Below, in pieces: positions 36,330-48,900 of a stretch of 64,000 nt of DNA. The translations under genes and the position numbers were made by a program. The notes under the pieces were generated by a model. It had not been told where the DNA came from. It made no database searches and worked only from the letters and a program-made list of their open reading frames with translations. The stretch spans positions 930,001 through 994,000 of the forward strand of contig CP150551.1 of the NCBI GenBank assembly GCA_049487715.1, read 5' to 3'. The DNA is from Pycnococcus provasolii (taxonomy: Eukaryota; Chlorophyta; Pseudoscourfieldiophyceae; Pseudoscourfieldiales). Numbering within the stretch: the stretch's first letter is position 1; every line of letters begins with the position of its first letter.

Positions 36330-36986
36330 ATGGCGATGGCCACCTCGTTCCCGGCGTACGTCGCCTCCTTCGTCACGCCGTACAGACGCGCGCTCGGGGC
36401 AACGTGGCGCCGCGGACCATTCGCACACCTGCAGCCTCTACCTGCCGCGGACACCTTCCCCTTCCAGGAACACGATCCAACCGCGTGGTCAGCCTTCAGC
36501 GACTACGGCGCGGGCGGAGCGTCAACGGCAGCCGTCTCCTTGTCACCGCTGTCATCGTCACCCTCGGGTGGCGGCACTGCGCCGCACGGCGGTTGGCGCG
36601 GGTTCGCGGCGTCGGCAGCATCCGAGGAGTCCATCCCGGTGATATTCGTAAACCGAGACGGATCGGAGACTACAGTGGACGTGCCGCTGGGCGAAAATCT
36701 CCTTGAGGCGGCGCACCATAACGACATCGAGCTCGAGGGCGCGTGCGAGGGAAGTCTAGCGTGCTCGACTTGCCACCTCATTGTCGATGACCCGGAGATG
36801 TACGAACGCATACCCGAGGCGTGCGAGGATGAGGAGGATATGCTTGACCTCGCCTTTGGACTCACGGAGACGAGCAGGCTAGGGTGCCAGGTGGTGGCGA
36901 CGACAGAGCTTGCAGGTTTGCGCGTGCGACTCCCGCAGGCGACGCGCAATATGGCTGTGGATGGCTTCGTTCCAAAGCCACACTAG
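36330..36986 (+). CDS. [2Fe-2S] ferredoxin, mitochondrial adrenodoxin type
   Basis: A 218-residue protein whose C-terminal 110 residues are an adrenodoxin-type ferredoxin: VIFVNRDGSETTVDVPLGENLLEAAHHNDIELEG, cluster cysteines in CEGSLACSTC (about 141-150, the Cx5Cx2C spacing) and a fourth Cys in LGCQV near 187, then LRVRLPQATRNM. The DDPEMYERIPEACEDEEDMLDLAFGL region with its acidic face is typical of mitochondrial ferredoxins that take electrons from ferredoxin reductase and support Fe-S cluster, haem and related syntheses. Residues 1-100 form a long leader, partly mitochondrial-targeting-like. The start ATG at 36330 has a second ATG two codons later. Confidence 0.94.
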   Translation: MAMATSFPAYVASFVTPYRRALGATWRRGPFAHLQPLPAADTFPFQEHDPTAWSAFSDYGAGGASTAAVSLSPLSSSPSGGGTAPHGGWRGFAASAASEESIPVIFVNRDGSETTVDVPLGENLLEAAHHNDIELEGACEGSLACSTCHLIVDDPEMYERIPEACEDEEDMLDLAFGLTETSRLGCQVVATTELAGLRVRLPQATRNMAVDGFVPKPH

Positions 36987-37039
36987 CACTTTAGAAAGTA
37001 AATTGACAAAAAAACAGATATGTTCTTACTAAAATCGTA

Positions 37040-37852
37040 TCATGACGACGACGAGTCGCCCGAAGAACGCTGGCGCGTACTCTCAAATCTACGAATTTTC
37101 TGCGCGCTCTCGTCGTGTGGAAGCAGCGCCATGTCGCGTGCAGCCTTGACTGCGCGCGACGCTCTTCTCTGCTGTGCATACGAGAGCCCCGTTCTGCGAC
37201 GAGGCATGATCCGGCCGTTGTCGTCGAGCATGTTCGCGAGCCTAGCCTGCATGAAGTGCAGGTCAGCTCCCGTGAGCTGTTTGTTCGCCTTGGTTTTCCG
37301 GCGGTTAAAAGCCTGTCGCTCCAAGTGCACGGCTTCACCTGGCATCTCGAGCGGGTTGAGCTGGTCCGGCTCGTACACCATGCCAGGAATCCACCTCTGC
37401 CTCGGCTGCAGCTGGTAGACTGGCGCGTCCGGGTCAGTGGACTGGTCGAATGGGTTCGGCGGTATGAGCCCGAACTTCGACGCGTGGCCTAGCAGCGAGT
37501 ATCCCGTTTCGCTGGTCGGCGCCCCTTCCGCGATGAGCTTTCGATCTTCGTCCGACAGCCCCTTTCCTCCTGCCCCTCCACTGAGCAGGCGTGCCACCTC
37601 GTTCGCGGGTCCCAAGTTCCTCGTCGGCGGCGGTCTCCTGGCGCGTTGTTTGTTTGTCGTTGGCAAGCCCCATTCCTCGTTGACGGTGGGCTTCTCTGAC
37701 GTAGGCTCCGAGGGCGGAGGAGAGCTCTCCGACGTCGACGAAGAGAACGGAGACGCAAACGCGAACGCGAACGGCACCTGCGAAGTGCGTTGCGAGCAAA
37801 GCAAGGTGAGCCGCCGCCAGGACGGGAGCAGCACACTTGTCGGAGTCGCCAT
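37040..37852 (-). CDS. Organellar ribosomal protein bS18
   Basis: A 270-residue protein. The bS18 domain lies at about 195-255: FNRRKTKANKQLTGADLHFMQ, LANMLDDNGRIMPRRRTGLSYAQQRRASRAVKAARDMALLPHD. The G(R/K)I(M/L)PRRRTGLS..QQR..SRA.K.AR...LLP order is the bS18 signature. Residues 1-45 are hydrophobic/Ser/Arg-rich, a likely mitochondrial presequence. A Pro/Ser/Glu-rich middle and the PVYQLQPRQRWIPGMVYEPDQLNP segment are extensions beyond the bacterial protein (about 75 aa), common in mitochondrial S18. The ATG at 37852 is the first in frame. Divergent from TRAPPC3, with an AAAACCCTAC telo-box variant upstream. Confidence 0.85.
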   Translation of the reverse strand: MATPTSVLLPSWRRLTLLCSQRTSQVPFAFAFASPFSSSTSESSPPPSEPTSEKPTVNEEWGLPTTNKQRARRPPPTRNLGPANEVARLLSGGAGGKGLSDEDRKLIAEGAPTSETGYSLLGHASKFGLIPPNPFDQSTDPDAPVYQLQPRQRWIPGMVYEPDQLNPLEMPGEAVHLERQAFNRRKTKANKQLTGADLHFMQARLANMLDDNGRIMPRRRTGLSYAQQRRASRAVKAARDMALLPHDESAQKIRRFESTRQRSSGDSSSS

Positions 37853-38028
37853 TCTGCTTAGTCTGCGAGAGCGAGCGAGGGACGGGTGGACGGAGGAGAG
37901 GCGGAAGGTGGAGGCGGACCTGCCCGGAGGGGAAAACCGGGTGGGGAAAACCCAAGCCGCTGAAAACCCTACTTTCGTTTTCCCAACCCCCAAACACAGC
38001 CTGCGCCATTCTCCGCCATTCTCCTCCC

Positions 38029-38613
38029 ATGTCCGCTCGGGGCGCCTCGAACGCGCCGCGCGGGTCCCAGCTACCCGCGCAGGAGAAGGTGTCGAACGAG
38101 CTCTTCACGCTCACGTACGGCGCGATGGTCAGGCAGCTCCTGCACGACTTCGAGACGGTCGAAGAGGTGAACGCCGAGCTGGACGCCATGGGCGCGCGCA
38201 TCGGAAGCCGGCTCGTCGACGACTTTCTGGCCAACGCGCAGGGCGTGCGGTGCGCCGACTTCAAGTCGGCTGCGGACAGCGTTGCGCGCGTTGGATTTCG
38301 AAGCTTGCTGGGCGTCACGGCTCGCGTCGGCGCGTGGTCGGAGACGAGTGACGCCGGCAGCGGCCCGTCCGCGTGCTCCATCTACTTCGAGGAGAATCCG
38401 ATCACCGACTTCGTGGAACTTCCGAGGGGACTAGAGGAACTCAGCTATTGCAACGTTCTCTGCGGCGTTATCCGCGGTGCACTTGAGCAGATTGGAATGC
38501 ACGTCACGGTTGTCGTCGTGAAGGATATGCTGAAAGGCGCCGACGGTAACGAGCTTCGCCTGACGCTGAAGGAGCACGCGGCGGAGACGTACCCATTCAA
38601 GGATGACGACTAA
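38029..38613 (+). CDS. TRAPPC3: TRAPP complex subunit 3 (Bet3)
   Basis: A 194-residue protein at full family length. Seen: SNELFTLTYGAMVRQLLHDFE, VNAELDAMGARIGSRLVDDFLA, ADFKSAADSVARVGFRSLLGV and CSIYFEENPITDFVELP followed by LSYCNVLCGVIRGALEQIGM. These are hallmarks of Bet3; the Cys in LSYCNVLCG corresponds to the region near the palmitoylated channel. TRAPPC3 is a core subunit of the Rab1/Ypt1 exchange-factor and tethering complex at the Golgi. The ATG at 38029 gives the family N-terminus. Confidence 0.95.
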   Translation: MSARGASNAPRGSQLPAQEKVSNELFTLTYGAMVRQLLHDFETVEEVNAELDAMGARIGSRLVDDFLANAQGVRCADFKSAADSVARVGFRSLLGVTARVGAWSETSDAGSGPSACSIYFEENPITDFVELPRGLEELSYCNVLCGVIRGALEQIGMHVTVVVVKDMLKGADGNELRLTLKEHAAETYPFKDDD

Positions 38614-38722
38614 ATCAAAAACTGCTTGTGTGGACGCGTGAAAGAAGTGTAAAACAAACAACAACATTGAGAAAAAAAAATCATTATACAAGAACAAAGA
38701 GCGACGAGCATGAGTGCGTCAG

Positions 38723-39532
38723 TCACCACCTGAAGCGCGGCGACCACGTTCCATTTGACGGCAATTGCCCAGGAGGCAATAAGACGCCTGCGATCCACTG
38801 CACGCGCGCGGGCGCACTTCGGTGTCGTTGTCTGAATTCCGGCTGAATTATATCCATATCACCTCGCATGTTCACCTCCGGAGAAGCGGGCAATTCGGTG
38901 AATTTTAACCAGCAGTCGCCTTTGGTGTGTTTATGCGCGTCTGGCTCAAAGCATACCGCGTCGGGACACCACACCCACGCATTGCACGGCAGATGCTGGA
39001 ACGGCCCGCCGACATGAGCTCCTGGAACGTGGTCTTTGCACGCTTGCGCACAGTCTTGCCAAGACGCCTTTTTGTTGTTCGGACCCCACGCCACAGCAAG
39101 TCCGTCGTAGTCGGCGCTTACCTCCTCGTGAGAAACGAGCTGCTTGTTGCTTCCTCCACCCTTGACGAAACGCTGCCACGCGACGTTTGTCGGCGATCTC
39201 TCTAGGCAGTCGGGTGAAACGTGCGAATAACCGTCCACTGCGGGACTGCCGCACACGCGCTCGATGGGCGCGCGAAGTGGTTCAAATACGTCGACCGCGT
39301 CACCGTGCAAGTCAGCAGCAGGTTTTGCGATGTCCGCAGTCAACTGCGCCTCGAGCGTCGTGTCGTGCGAGGGTCTGGTGGTGGTGGTGGTGGTGGTGGT
39401 CACGGCGGCTCGCCTGTACGGTTGGCCGGCGGCGGCAGGAGAGGGTTGAGCAGGCGTTGCGTAGTTATTGGTTATGAGCAGGTACGTCGCTATTGCGGCG
39501 AGCGTGAAGGCGAGGACGAGCTGGAGCGCCAT
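38723..39532 (-). CDS. Secreted or membrane-anchored PAN/apple-like protein
   Basis: A 269-residue protein. Residues 4-24 (QLVLAFTLAAIATYLLI) are a signal anchor or signal peptide; a Thr run (about 45-52, TTTTTTTT) and polar linker follow. Residues about 135-225 hold a cysteine pattern like a PAN/apple fold: WQDCAQACKDHVPGAH, LPCNAWVWCPD, CFEPDAH, then DCWLKFTE. PAN domains bind proteins or carbohydrates outside the cell or in the secretory lumen. Similar DCxxxC...CNxWxWCP...CWLK patterns are common in secreted algal proteins. A partner is not indicated. ATG at 39532, divergent from the giant chromatin gene. Confidence 0.75.
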   Translation of the reverse strand: MALQLVLAFTLAAIATYLLITNNYATPAQPSPAAAGQPYRRAAVTTTTTTTTRPSHDTTLEAQLTADIAKPAADLHGDAVDVFEPLRAPIERVCGSPAVDGYSHVSPDCLERSPTNVAWQRFVKGGGSNKQLVSHEEVSADYDGLAVAWGPNNKKASWQDCAQACKDHVPGAHVGGPFQHLPCNAWVWCPDAVCFEPDAHKHTKGDCWLKFTELPASPEVNMRGDMDIIQPEFRQRHRSAPARVQWIAGVLLPPGQLPSNGTWSPRFRW

Positions 39533-39986
39533 GGCGGGGAGCCAGAACGAACCCTAACCCTAACCCTAACGGGGATTTGAACTGCTGTTAGGTCATCGCC
39601 CCCCCCCTGGACCCTCCTGCTTTGCTCTCCCTCCCCCCTTTCCTCCTCCTCCTTTTCCGCGCGCCCCCACGCTCCGGAGTCCCCACCACCAAACGCCAGG
39701 GACGTTTACGACATTTGCGCGCACGCCGGCGTGTGCTCGAGCTCTACCTGCTAACGTTAGAGAGTGTGGTGGCGAGTGTGAGCTGGCGTACCACTGGTCA
39801 GCATCCGCGCGAAGGGCACGCACGATCCCCATCACCGCGAAACGGAGCCGGAAGGTGGGCTGAAACTGTTTTTAGGGAAGATTTCTTTCGGGGGCGGGAA
39901 CGCCGGAGACAGGTTTTTGAAGGGACACACATCGCCCGCACGCATTCGCGCTTTTTTCCCCGGGGCAGTCACGGGGCGCAAACACC
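39533..39986. promoter_or_regulatory. 454-bp divergent promoter with telomere-like array
   Basis: AACCCTAACCCTAACCCTAAC is at 39550-39570, then a C run (39600-39608) and a C/T-rich leader. It separates the PAN-like gene from the giant chromatin gene. I see no gene. Confidence 0.6.
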
Positions 39987-42900
39987 ATGGTTTTGTACGA
40001 GCAGATGGAGGCGGAGGAGGACGAGGGTGAGGAACTGCCAACGGAGCAGCAGGGCATGGACGAAGACGAGCCGGTGAACGAAGACCAGGGTTGGGTCTTC
40101 GAAGGCGACGAGGGCGACGACGAAGATGACGAGGAGGTTGACGACGGCCCTCCCATCGCTCTCAAGCACTGCCACATCAAGGGTGTGACTTGTCCCGCGT
40201 GCAAGGCGGGAAAGAAAACAAAAACAAGACAGGCGGAGCAGCTGCTCACCAAAATGAGGCGCGAGTCGAGAGGACGTGAAAAGGCATACGGCAAGGCGAG
40301 CAAATCCGCCGCCGCCGCCGCCGCCGCCGCCTTCGCGATGCCGACGGCGCAGCCTCCCACCCTGCCTCAGTTTCTGCCTCAGGTGCGCGCGGCGCAGGCG
40401 CTGGAGGCGGCGGCGCTCACGTCGCCTCGGAGGACGTGGAGTGCGGCTGCGATTTCGCTCACCTCTAGGCAGTTGTCGCAACTCGGCGCACTCGAGCCTA
40501 CTGAGGAAAGGCTGATCGCGTTCCATCGCAACCCAAGCGCGAGACTCACAGACTTGGACACTGCTGCGGGACCAATCGTGGAGGAGCAGCTGGAGAGCCA
40601 AGATGACTTCAAGCCACTAGAATCTCTGGATGAGAAGGAGATGGCCGCCGATGACAGCGATGACGACGCCGCGGAAGCGCGCGCCGCCGCCGCCGCGCCC
40701 GTACCACAGCGCAACGCTAACGCCGGCTACGACGAACGAGGCGGCCTACGCATGAAAAATTACGTGGGCATGTACAAGTCGGTAGATCGGCCTGCTTTCA
40801 ACGACCTTCCGCTGGACGACGTGCCGACGCTGTCGCGCGCCGAGTGCCGCGCCTACCTGACGTCAGAATTTGGCGTTATGCGCCCGAGCTGGGACAAGTC
40901 GCGCCTGATGCATCAGATGAGGCGACTAGTGCGTATCCGCGACGGCTTGGAGCCTGAGGTGACGCTCGCGGAGGTGATTGGTGGCGCAGGTGGCTCGACG
41001 GGACTTGCCGACACGATGGTTCGCCGACTCGTTCGTAATCAGGAGAAGGAGAAGGACGACGGCGACGAACGCGCAGAAGAAGCAAAGGAGGAAGCGGATG
41101 GCGACGAGAAAAACGAGCAACCGCAGGAAGAGGCGAATGTGGTGGAGCCACGTCCATTTCCCATGGATGCCGAGATGGAAAACGGCAATTGTGCAATTCC
41201 TCCTGAAGGTAATGCCGACGCCGCGACTGGTGCCGCCGGCGTCGTCGATACCGCTCCCACATGCACCGAGGCTGTGGCTATGGATACCGACAGACCGTCG
41301 TCAGCATTCCAAACGCCCACCAAGCAGCCGACGGAAAATGTCGACAACGGCATGGTGGCTGACGAGGCTGTGGAAGACGACATCGCGAATCAGCAGCAAG
41401 AGGAGGAGGAACAAGAAGAGAAGCCTGAGGCGGAGGACGATAAGCCGAAGATCGAACTTGCCATAGCGTACAAAAAACCAATCAGCACGGTGAAGTTGTT
41501 CCGCGAGGTTATGGTGCGTGGAGGCTACGATCATGTCTGCCAGCAGAAGCTCTGGAAGTCTGTGGGGCGCCTCTTCAACCCGTCGGACACATGCACAACC
41601 GTTTCCTACCAGATCAAGAGGTGCTACGAGCACTTCCTGCGTGAATGGGAGCAGTCGCCGCACGGGAAGCGGTACCAAGAATTGCTTCTGGGATTTCTCG
41701 GCGACCCACCAGTTTTTAGCGCGGCACTGCGCTCGTCGATGGGACAGGACGCAGAGGCGCGCGAGCTCTTCATGCGCGACGAGAAACGCAAGATGCTGAT
41801 GGTCAAGTACGAGGCGCAGCGCGAGCGCGCCGCCACCGCCGCGAGGAAGATCGCAGCCGAGAAGGCGGCTGCTGAGGGGGACGACGGTGAGCTGGAGGAG
41901 ACTAAGGGCGAAGCGCCGCCGCCAACACCGTCTGCCCTCGTCGCACGAAAGGAGCGCAAGGAGATCTCAAACTTTGACAACGGCGCGCCGCCTCTACCTG
42001 CAGGCTGTCCACGAAATCTCCGCATCAGGAAGGGCGACAGGGAGGCACTGCTTTTTGTGGCGGAACAAGTTGTGGAGTACAATGGCGAGATCCTGTCAGT
42101 GACCGCCTTCCGCAAAAAGTCTGGAAGCATCGACGGTCCGTGGTGGGAGGACATGGAAACGATGGATGGCGAAATTGTGGGAGAATGGCTCACTCGGCAC
42201 GGTGTCGAGCCGAAATCGAGAGGTCAGAAGTGGGCGGTGCATTGGCAGCGCGTTGGGCTGCCTGGCTCGAAGGTGGCACCTCTCGGCGTTGGCACTGTGG
42301 AGCTCGGTATCGGCGCAACGCGCGCTCCCTCGTCATCGGGAGGTGGCCCCATCGACGACTTCGACGAGGATGACGACTCACGAATCCGTGTTCTCCTCGA
42401 CGTGACGGCTAAAAAACGCGGCGGCGACACCGGCGACAAGGATGACGGCGCTGAGCCGCAGGAGCCGGAGGAGCAGGAGCATGTCAAGGTGCACTTCATC
42501 ATGCCCTCGCCTTTCAGAAATCTTGGAACAAGACGCAGCGGCGCGCGCATTGCAGGTGCAATGAGAGAAGACCGGCTTGGGCTTGGATACGGCGACACGA
42601 TGGCTGGCATGTTTGGACTGATGGCTAGCGACTCGGCGCGCGCTGGAGCGGGCGATGAGCCGCACGATCGCATTGCACCAATGTCAGCTATTGACGTGAA
42701 GGCACGCCTCGACTCGGTTGAGCCGGCATACGAGGTGAAAGAGGACGGCACGTTGGCGCAGTTCGTGCGCAAGTGGAAGCAAGATCGACGTGCATCCACG
42801 AAGGCGGCGCGCGCTCGGGCCATTGAAGCATCCGCATCTGCTGCCGCCATGAAGGATACCCCTCTCCGCGAGACGCACGCCGCGGTGATGAGCGAGATTG

Positions 42901-45900
42901 GGGGCGCGTACGCCTTCTGCAGATCGATGAGCCTTGTGATACGCCTCAGCCCATTCACCGTAGAGAGCCTGTGCGCTGCGATGTCGTGCCAGGTGCGCAC
43001 CAGCCTGCTGGACGCCGCCCACATCTGGCTCCTGCGCCTTGCAACGCCGTACGCCACGGCGCTGGTGAACGAGCACAAGATTTACCAGGGATACACGTCA
43101 ACTGGCAACACCTTCCAGATTCCCGCATGCCTTCAGTACAAGAAGATCGACGCACTCTCCTGGCCTGTTTACCTGATGTCGTACGGACGCCGGCGCCTGA
43201 TGGAGGAGGACGCTAACTGGATGGAAGGCGTTGAATCTGGCACCGTCCTGTCGTCGTTCCTGGGCAGCGGTGAACTGTTCGGCATTGAAGGAGGCGGCGC
43301 CTCGCTAGACTACTACAGAGATCTTCCCGCCGTGGACAAGGCGATTCTGTTTCGTTTGCTGTGCGACGACGTGATGGAAACCGAGGTTGTGCGCGTCGAA
43401 CTGAAGCACCGTCTCGAGGTGATAGAAAGGGCGGATGGCGGCAACGAAGAGGAAGAGGACGAGGATGGGAGAAAGTCTTCGAAGGCTCGCAAGCCGAGGT
43501 TCATCAGGATGTACGAGGTTGGCGACGCCGTCGAGGTGATCAGCGACGACGAGGGCCTACGCGGTGCTTGGTTCTCCGGCTCGGTCATCTCCAGTAACCG
43601 GCAGCGCTGCCGCGTGCGATACGACGCGCTTCTCGCGGAGGATGCGGAGGATGGCGACGATGGAGAGGAGCGGTTGGTGGAATTTCTCGGGCACAGCGCA
43701 ACGTGCCACCGCTTCCAGTTTGACACGAAGAGCGCGCTAGATTCGCTCTTCACGCCAGCAAGTGCGGGAGGGGCAGCGGACGTGGGGCGCATGTTGCGCC
43801 TCCTGCGTCCCAACATGGACTTGCCGCGTTTCCAGAGCGCCGAGGTGGTTGGTTTTGATGAGAGGTCTGGAAAGCACACACTCCTGCTGGACGACGGAAA
43901 GAGGACTAGACTCGATCTGAACAAGGAGCTGTTCGGATGGATTCAAGTGCCAACACTGGACAAGACGAGTGACATAGAGGAGGTTTGCGGCATTGTGCAT
44001 GAGCGCATCGATTTGGGTGCGAATCTGCGACTGCGCCCCAAGCGCCCGACACACTTTACTCAAATCGACCCTACGGCAGCCTCGGGATACCAAACGGGCA
44101 ACCGGGTGGAGGCTTTTTTCAACGACGCGTGGTGGGAGGGTGTCGTCGTGGGCGTCTTGCCGGAAAAGGACAAAACAAGTAAGGAGCTGATGGAGCGCAT
44201 GGAAGCTATGGGAGTATCTCATCTCCTCGGGCATGTGGAAGTGCACTTCGCTGGCGAGGCGGACAACGCACTCTTTGCAGTGAAGCATCTTCGCCGCCTT
44301 CTTGTGTACGACGATGATCGATGGTTCTACGCGGAGAGCGGCGACGAAGTGAAGGTTGATCGCAAGGCATTCTTAAAGGCAAGAGCTGCTGCCCGCGAGG
44401 CACGCAAGCAGCTCAAGAAAGCTGCCGAGGATCAGGACGACGACGAAGAAGAAGACGAGGAGGAGGAGGAGGAAGAGGAGGAAGAGGAGGAGGAGGAGGA
44501 AGAAGAAGAAGAGGAGGAGGAAGACGGCGATATCAACTCGGACATTTGCGGATTATGCAAAGGAGAGGGTCATCTGATCATGTGCGACAATTGTCCTCGA
44601 AGTTTCCACATGGAATGTGTTGGCGAGACGCCTGCGACAATTCCACGTGGCGAATGGTTGTGTCCAGAATGTGCGCTGGACTCGGACTCGAAAGGTTCGA
44701 ATCCTGGCATGCACGGAAACATGTACCTTCGTGCAGACTGCTGTGGATCGGACAGCAAGGGCACCAGGTATGTTCACGCATGCAAACACGTCTGGTCATT
44801 GGAAGAGGGATGCGTAAGCGTCAAATCTATGCAGGAGGCTGCTGCCGCGAAAGAAGAAGCTGCTGCCGCTGCCGCCGCCGCCGCTGCCGCTGCTGAAGTT
44901 GAGGGCAGGCGTAGCCGTGGCACCTCACGTACCAGTGCCCAAGGAGCCTCGAGCTCGTCTACCGAACCTATGAGCGATGGCGATGCGACTGTGAGCTACG
45001 TCGATCTCACGGCGATGGATGAAGTGCGCGAACGTCTTGCTTCATCTAGGATAGGCAAAGACCGATCGCTCGACGAAGGGCTGAGGGCGGCGTGTCCTGA
45101 TGTACCACTCAACGTGGCGAGAAGACAGCTTCGCAAGCAGCTACCAACCATTGAGCCCGAGTCAAGGGACCCAGCGGGTATTCTGCTCCGCATGGGTCTT
45201 GCCGGCGCTATGCTTGATGCCGCGAGCTATGGCATGGCCTTCAGCGCGAATCATTTTTCCTCTGCTCCATCAGCCATCCGCAGGTTTACGGGTTCTGACG
45301 AGGAACCTAACTACAAGGAAGGCACGGTGAAGTGGGCTGTGTACACGGTTCTGAAGGAGAAGGGCGAGGAAGGAGCCACCGCGAAGGATGTCCTGCAAAT
45401 TTGCGAGGAGCGAAATCTGCTATCAGAATCGAAGAGCAAAGATCCGATGACGAGCATCGTCGGCGCCATGTATGGCGAGAACATTTTCGTTCGCGTTGGC
45501 AAGGGCGCGTATGCACTGCGACAATTTGTTCCGCATGCGATGCTACCCTCCGAGCCGACAACACCTGCGCCAGCAGGAGTCGGTTTGGCACTAACATCAC
45601 CACCTGCCGAGAAGGGCAAGGAAGGAAATGAAATGGAGGGAAAGAAGGCGGAGGAGGAGGAGGAGGAGGAGGATGCGTCGATGCCTCCAGCGACTGCTGA
45701 CGAGGTTTTGCAAATGCACTATGACATTGGCCTCGAGGCAGCGCAGCGGTACGTCAATCGCTACGGCTCTGGGATCATCGTGCCGACTGAGCTTGCCCTG
45801 CGCGAGGGCGAAATGGCAGGTATGAGCAGCTCCGCCGCAGCCGCCGCTGCTGCCGAGGTGGATCCGGAAACGGGTGCTGTGCAAGCTCAACCGTATACGG

Positions 45901-48900
45901 TATATCAGTGGCCGAGTGTGCTTGCACCTGGCATGGGTCGCCTGAGCCTACGCGAGGGCGCAGATCCGGCGTTGCTGCAGATAGCCACGAAGCTTCTTGA
46001 CATGGAGCGTCGGATGTACGGCTTATGCGAGTACATGTGGGAGCCAGCGAACCATCGAATGGACCTTACACACGTTATGCAGCAGCAACTATTCAGCGGT
46101 AGCTGCCGCGTGACGACTTCCGTAGGAGGTAGTGGACCGGTGGAGCAAAGCATCATCTGGCGCTCGTACTTTCGACAGACCCTTACCGCGGCACGCGACA
46201 TTCGCGAGGTTACGCGTTGCGCGCTGATTCTGGAGGCTGCCGTTCGCCCGATCGTCATGAAGAAGAAGTGGTACCTGTCGCACGACGGTGTCGATGCGTA
46301 CGTCTTCAAGCGCGGCACGACGAGTGGTAAGGCTGGTCGCCTGAATGCCATCAGCGTTGGGTTATCGACGCCAAGCCTTCAGCTGCCCACGCTAAGCGCT
46401 CGTCGCCTTGCGCGTCGCGCTGGATGGTGGGACGAGGGACTAGTGCGTTACTTTGGAGGCTACGGTCGATGGGCGGGCATGCACCACTCCCGCCGCACGA
46501 ACAGGCAAGCATGGATCGCGGCCATGGAGGCTGCGAGTACGGTGAGCCTGCTAAGCATGCTCGTGCGCTGCTTTGACGATGCGGTGCGATGGAACGAACT
46601 CGAGGTGCCGAGGTCGGGTCGCATCGCGATGTGGTCGGGACTTCTGGCGTACGATCGGCGCTTCGTCGGGCCGTCTGGCGATGGTGCGGATGGCAAGCGC
46701 GCTCGCCGTGTGGCTGCAGGTGACGCGGAATCGGGTGCGGGTGGCGTGGCTGCAACTCCAGATGAGGTGTACGCCAACTCTAGCCATCGTGCGTACGAGT
46801 ACCTGCTCGGACCACCGCCGCCTGCGGGTGTTATGCAATGGCCTCCTCCGAATATCGGGCGATGGTGTCACGAACGCGACATGCCACTGTACCTGCTACG
46901 CACATACGAGGAGCGCCGGCGCCAGCGCTTGGACGATGGAACGCACCAACCGCGTCGATTTGTCATGCCATGCGAGGCACGCAACGCGCTGCTTGAAGGC
47001 AAGGCTGTGGATGTGCGTCTTCTTGCTGGTGAGCAGGATGCCAAGAAGAGTGTTTGGCATCGTGGAGTCGTCGAGTCTGTCGATGTTGAGGCGAATCGCA
47101 TCAAGCTTCGCCTTGAGGATGATTCTGCTCCAGCGGCGGCGGTGGTGGCAGATCCAGCTGCACCGGATGCTGCGGAAATGGAGAAGGCGACATCTGAACC
47201 AGGCAAGCAGAACGATTCGGAAATCGAAAACGACAAGGGCAAGACGCCTGCGCACGAAGACTCTGCAGCTGCCCCGGGCGACGGTGGCATAGAGGCAGCC
47301 ACGCCGGCGACTGACAACGGAGAGGAAATCGCGCAGCAGCAGCAGCAGCAGGAGAAGCAGGATGATGATAAAGCCCAGTCAGGAGATGTTGTGGAGTTTG
47401 ATCTCGCCGAGGTCGTGCGTGATCGCCGTCTCGTTCTCGTTGATGAGTCTGCAAGCCTTCCTATCGGACTTGTGTTGCGTGCCAAGCGCGTAACGATCGC
47501 CAATACGCCAGGAATACCGCCTCCTCCTCCGAGGACTCCAGGCACAGATGGAAGAAGCCTTTCGAGCCATAGTGGTGGTGTGATCTCGAAAGAACGTGAG
47601 GAGAGAATGCACGGTCTCGCTGACGAGGATGGATGTCCTCTGCTCATCACGTTGCCGAGGCTCGCTGAGCACATCCTGCAATTGACGGGAAAAGACTACA
47701 GCGGCTGGAAGGTGGCGAAGAAAAAGCTCTGGCATCCTCAGACAGACGAGGTCAAGGAGCAGATTCGCCAGATGTACCAGATCACCCAATGGGTTGACAC
47801 ATCGACGAAAGATTGGCAGGCTGTTGCGATCCCGCCGCCCCCCGCAGTTCCAGGACCGCCGCCTATGCCTCCGCCGCCTGAAATTCGCAAGCGCGGTCCA
47901 GGCAGGCCACCGGGTTCTGTGCCACCTGCGCCCATGCCATCATCTCCCGTGGAGAAGCCTACGATTGGGCTTAGCCAGCGCGAGCGAAAGCTCTGCGAGG
48001 GTATCCTGTCCGCGATTCGAGCCGTCAAAGAGAACGGCACGCCCATTGTTGGACCCTTCGAGCTTCTCCCAAGCCCAAAGCAGCTTCCGCACTATCACAA
48101 GGTGATTCGATGGCCCGTCGATCTGCGCAGCGTCGTGAAGGCTCTAAATCGCAAGGGTGGAAATCAGCGCGCATACAAGGGCGTTCGCGGCTTCGTTGTG
48201 GACATGACGCTCGTGTTTTTCAATGCGATGACGTACAACACGGAAGGATCGGATATCTATCGACACGCAGACATGCTTTCGGCTGTGTTTGTCAAGGAGC
48301 TGAACAAGGCATTCCCAGACTTGCCACCACCTCCGGAAGACCCGTACTCCCCCGCCACAAAAGCATACCTGGAGGTGATGGACAGCCACGGCGGCGCCGG
48401 CGCTGGAGGCGACGATGGGGCTGCAACCGGGGTGGCTTCTAAGTCGGCGAAGGTGGGAAGCGGCGCCTGGAGGAAGCCATTTCTGGACGCTCTGTCTGTG
48501 CTCCGCAAGCGCGCGGAAGCCGAGCCGTTCAACGAGCCCGTGGATGTTGACGGCCTGGGTCTAGTCGGTTACCGCGAGCTCATCACGCGTCCCATGGATT
48601 TAGGCACGGTAGAGAGGCGCCTTCGCGAGGACCACGCGGCGATGGAGGCGGCTGGAAGCGGGGCAGAGACGGTAAAGGTGTTCTACTCGCAGGAGAAGGC
48701 GACGATGAAGGATGTTTCGCTTGTGTGGCAGAATTGCAGGACGTACAATTTGGAGGGATCTTCCATCTCGAAGCTGAGCGACAAACTAGAGGCTGCTTTC
48801 TTCAAGCTGCTTGACAAAGCTAAGGCTAAGATGCCGAAGACGAAGGCGAAGGGGTACTACGACGAGGATGAGGAGGGCAGCGCCGGACCTTCATCGTCGA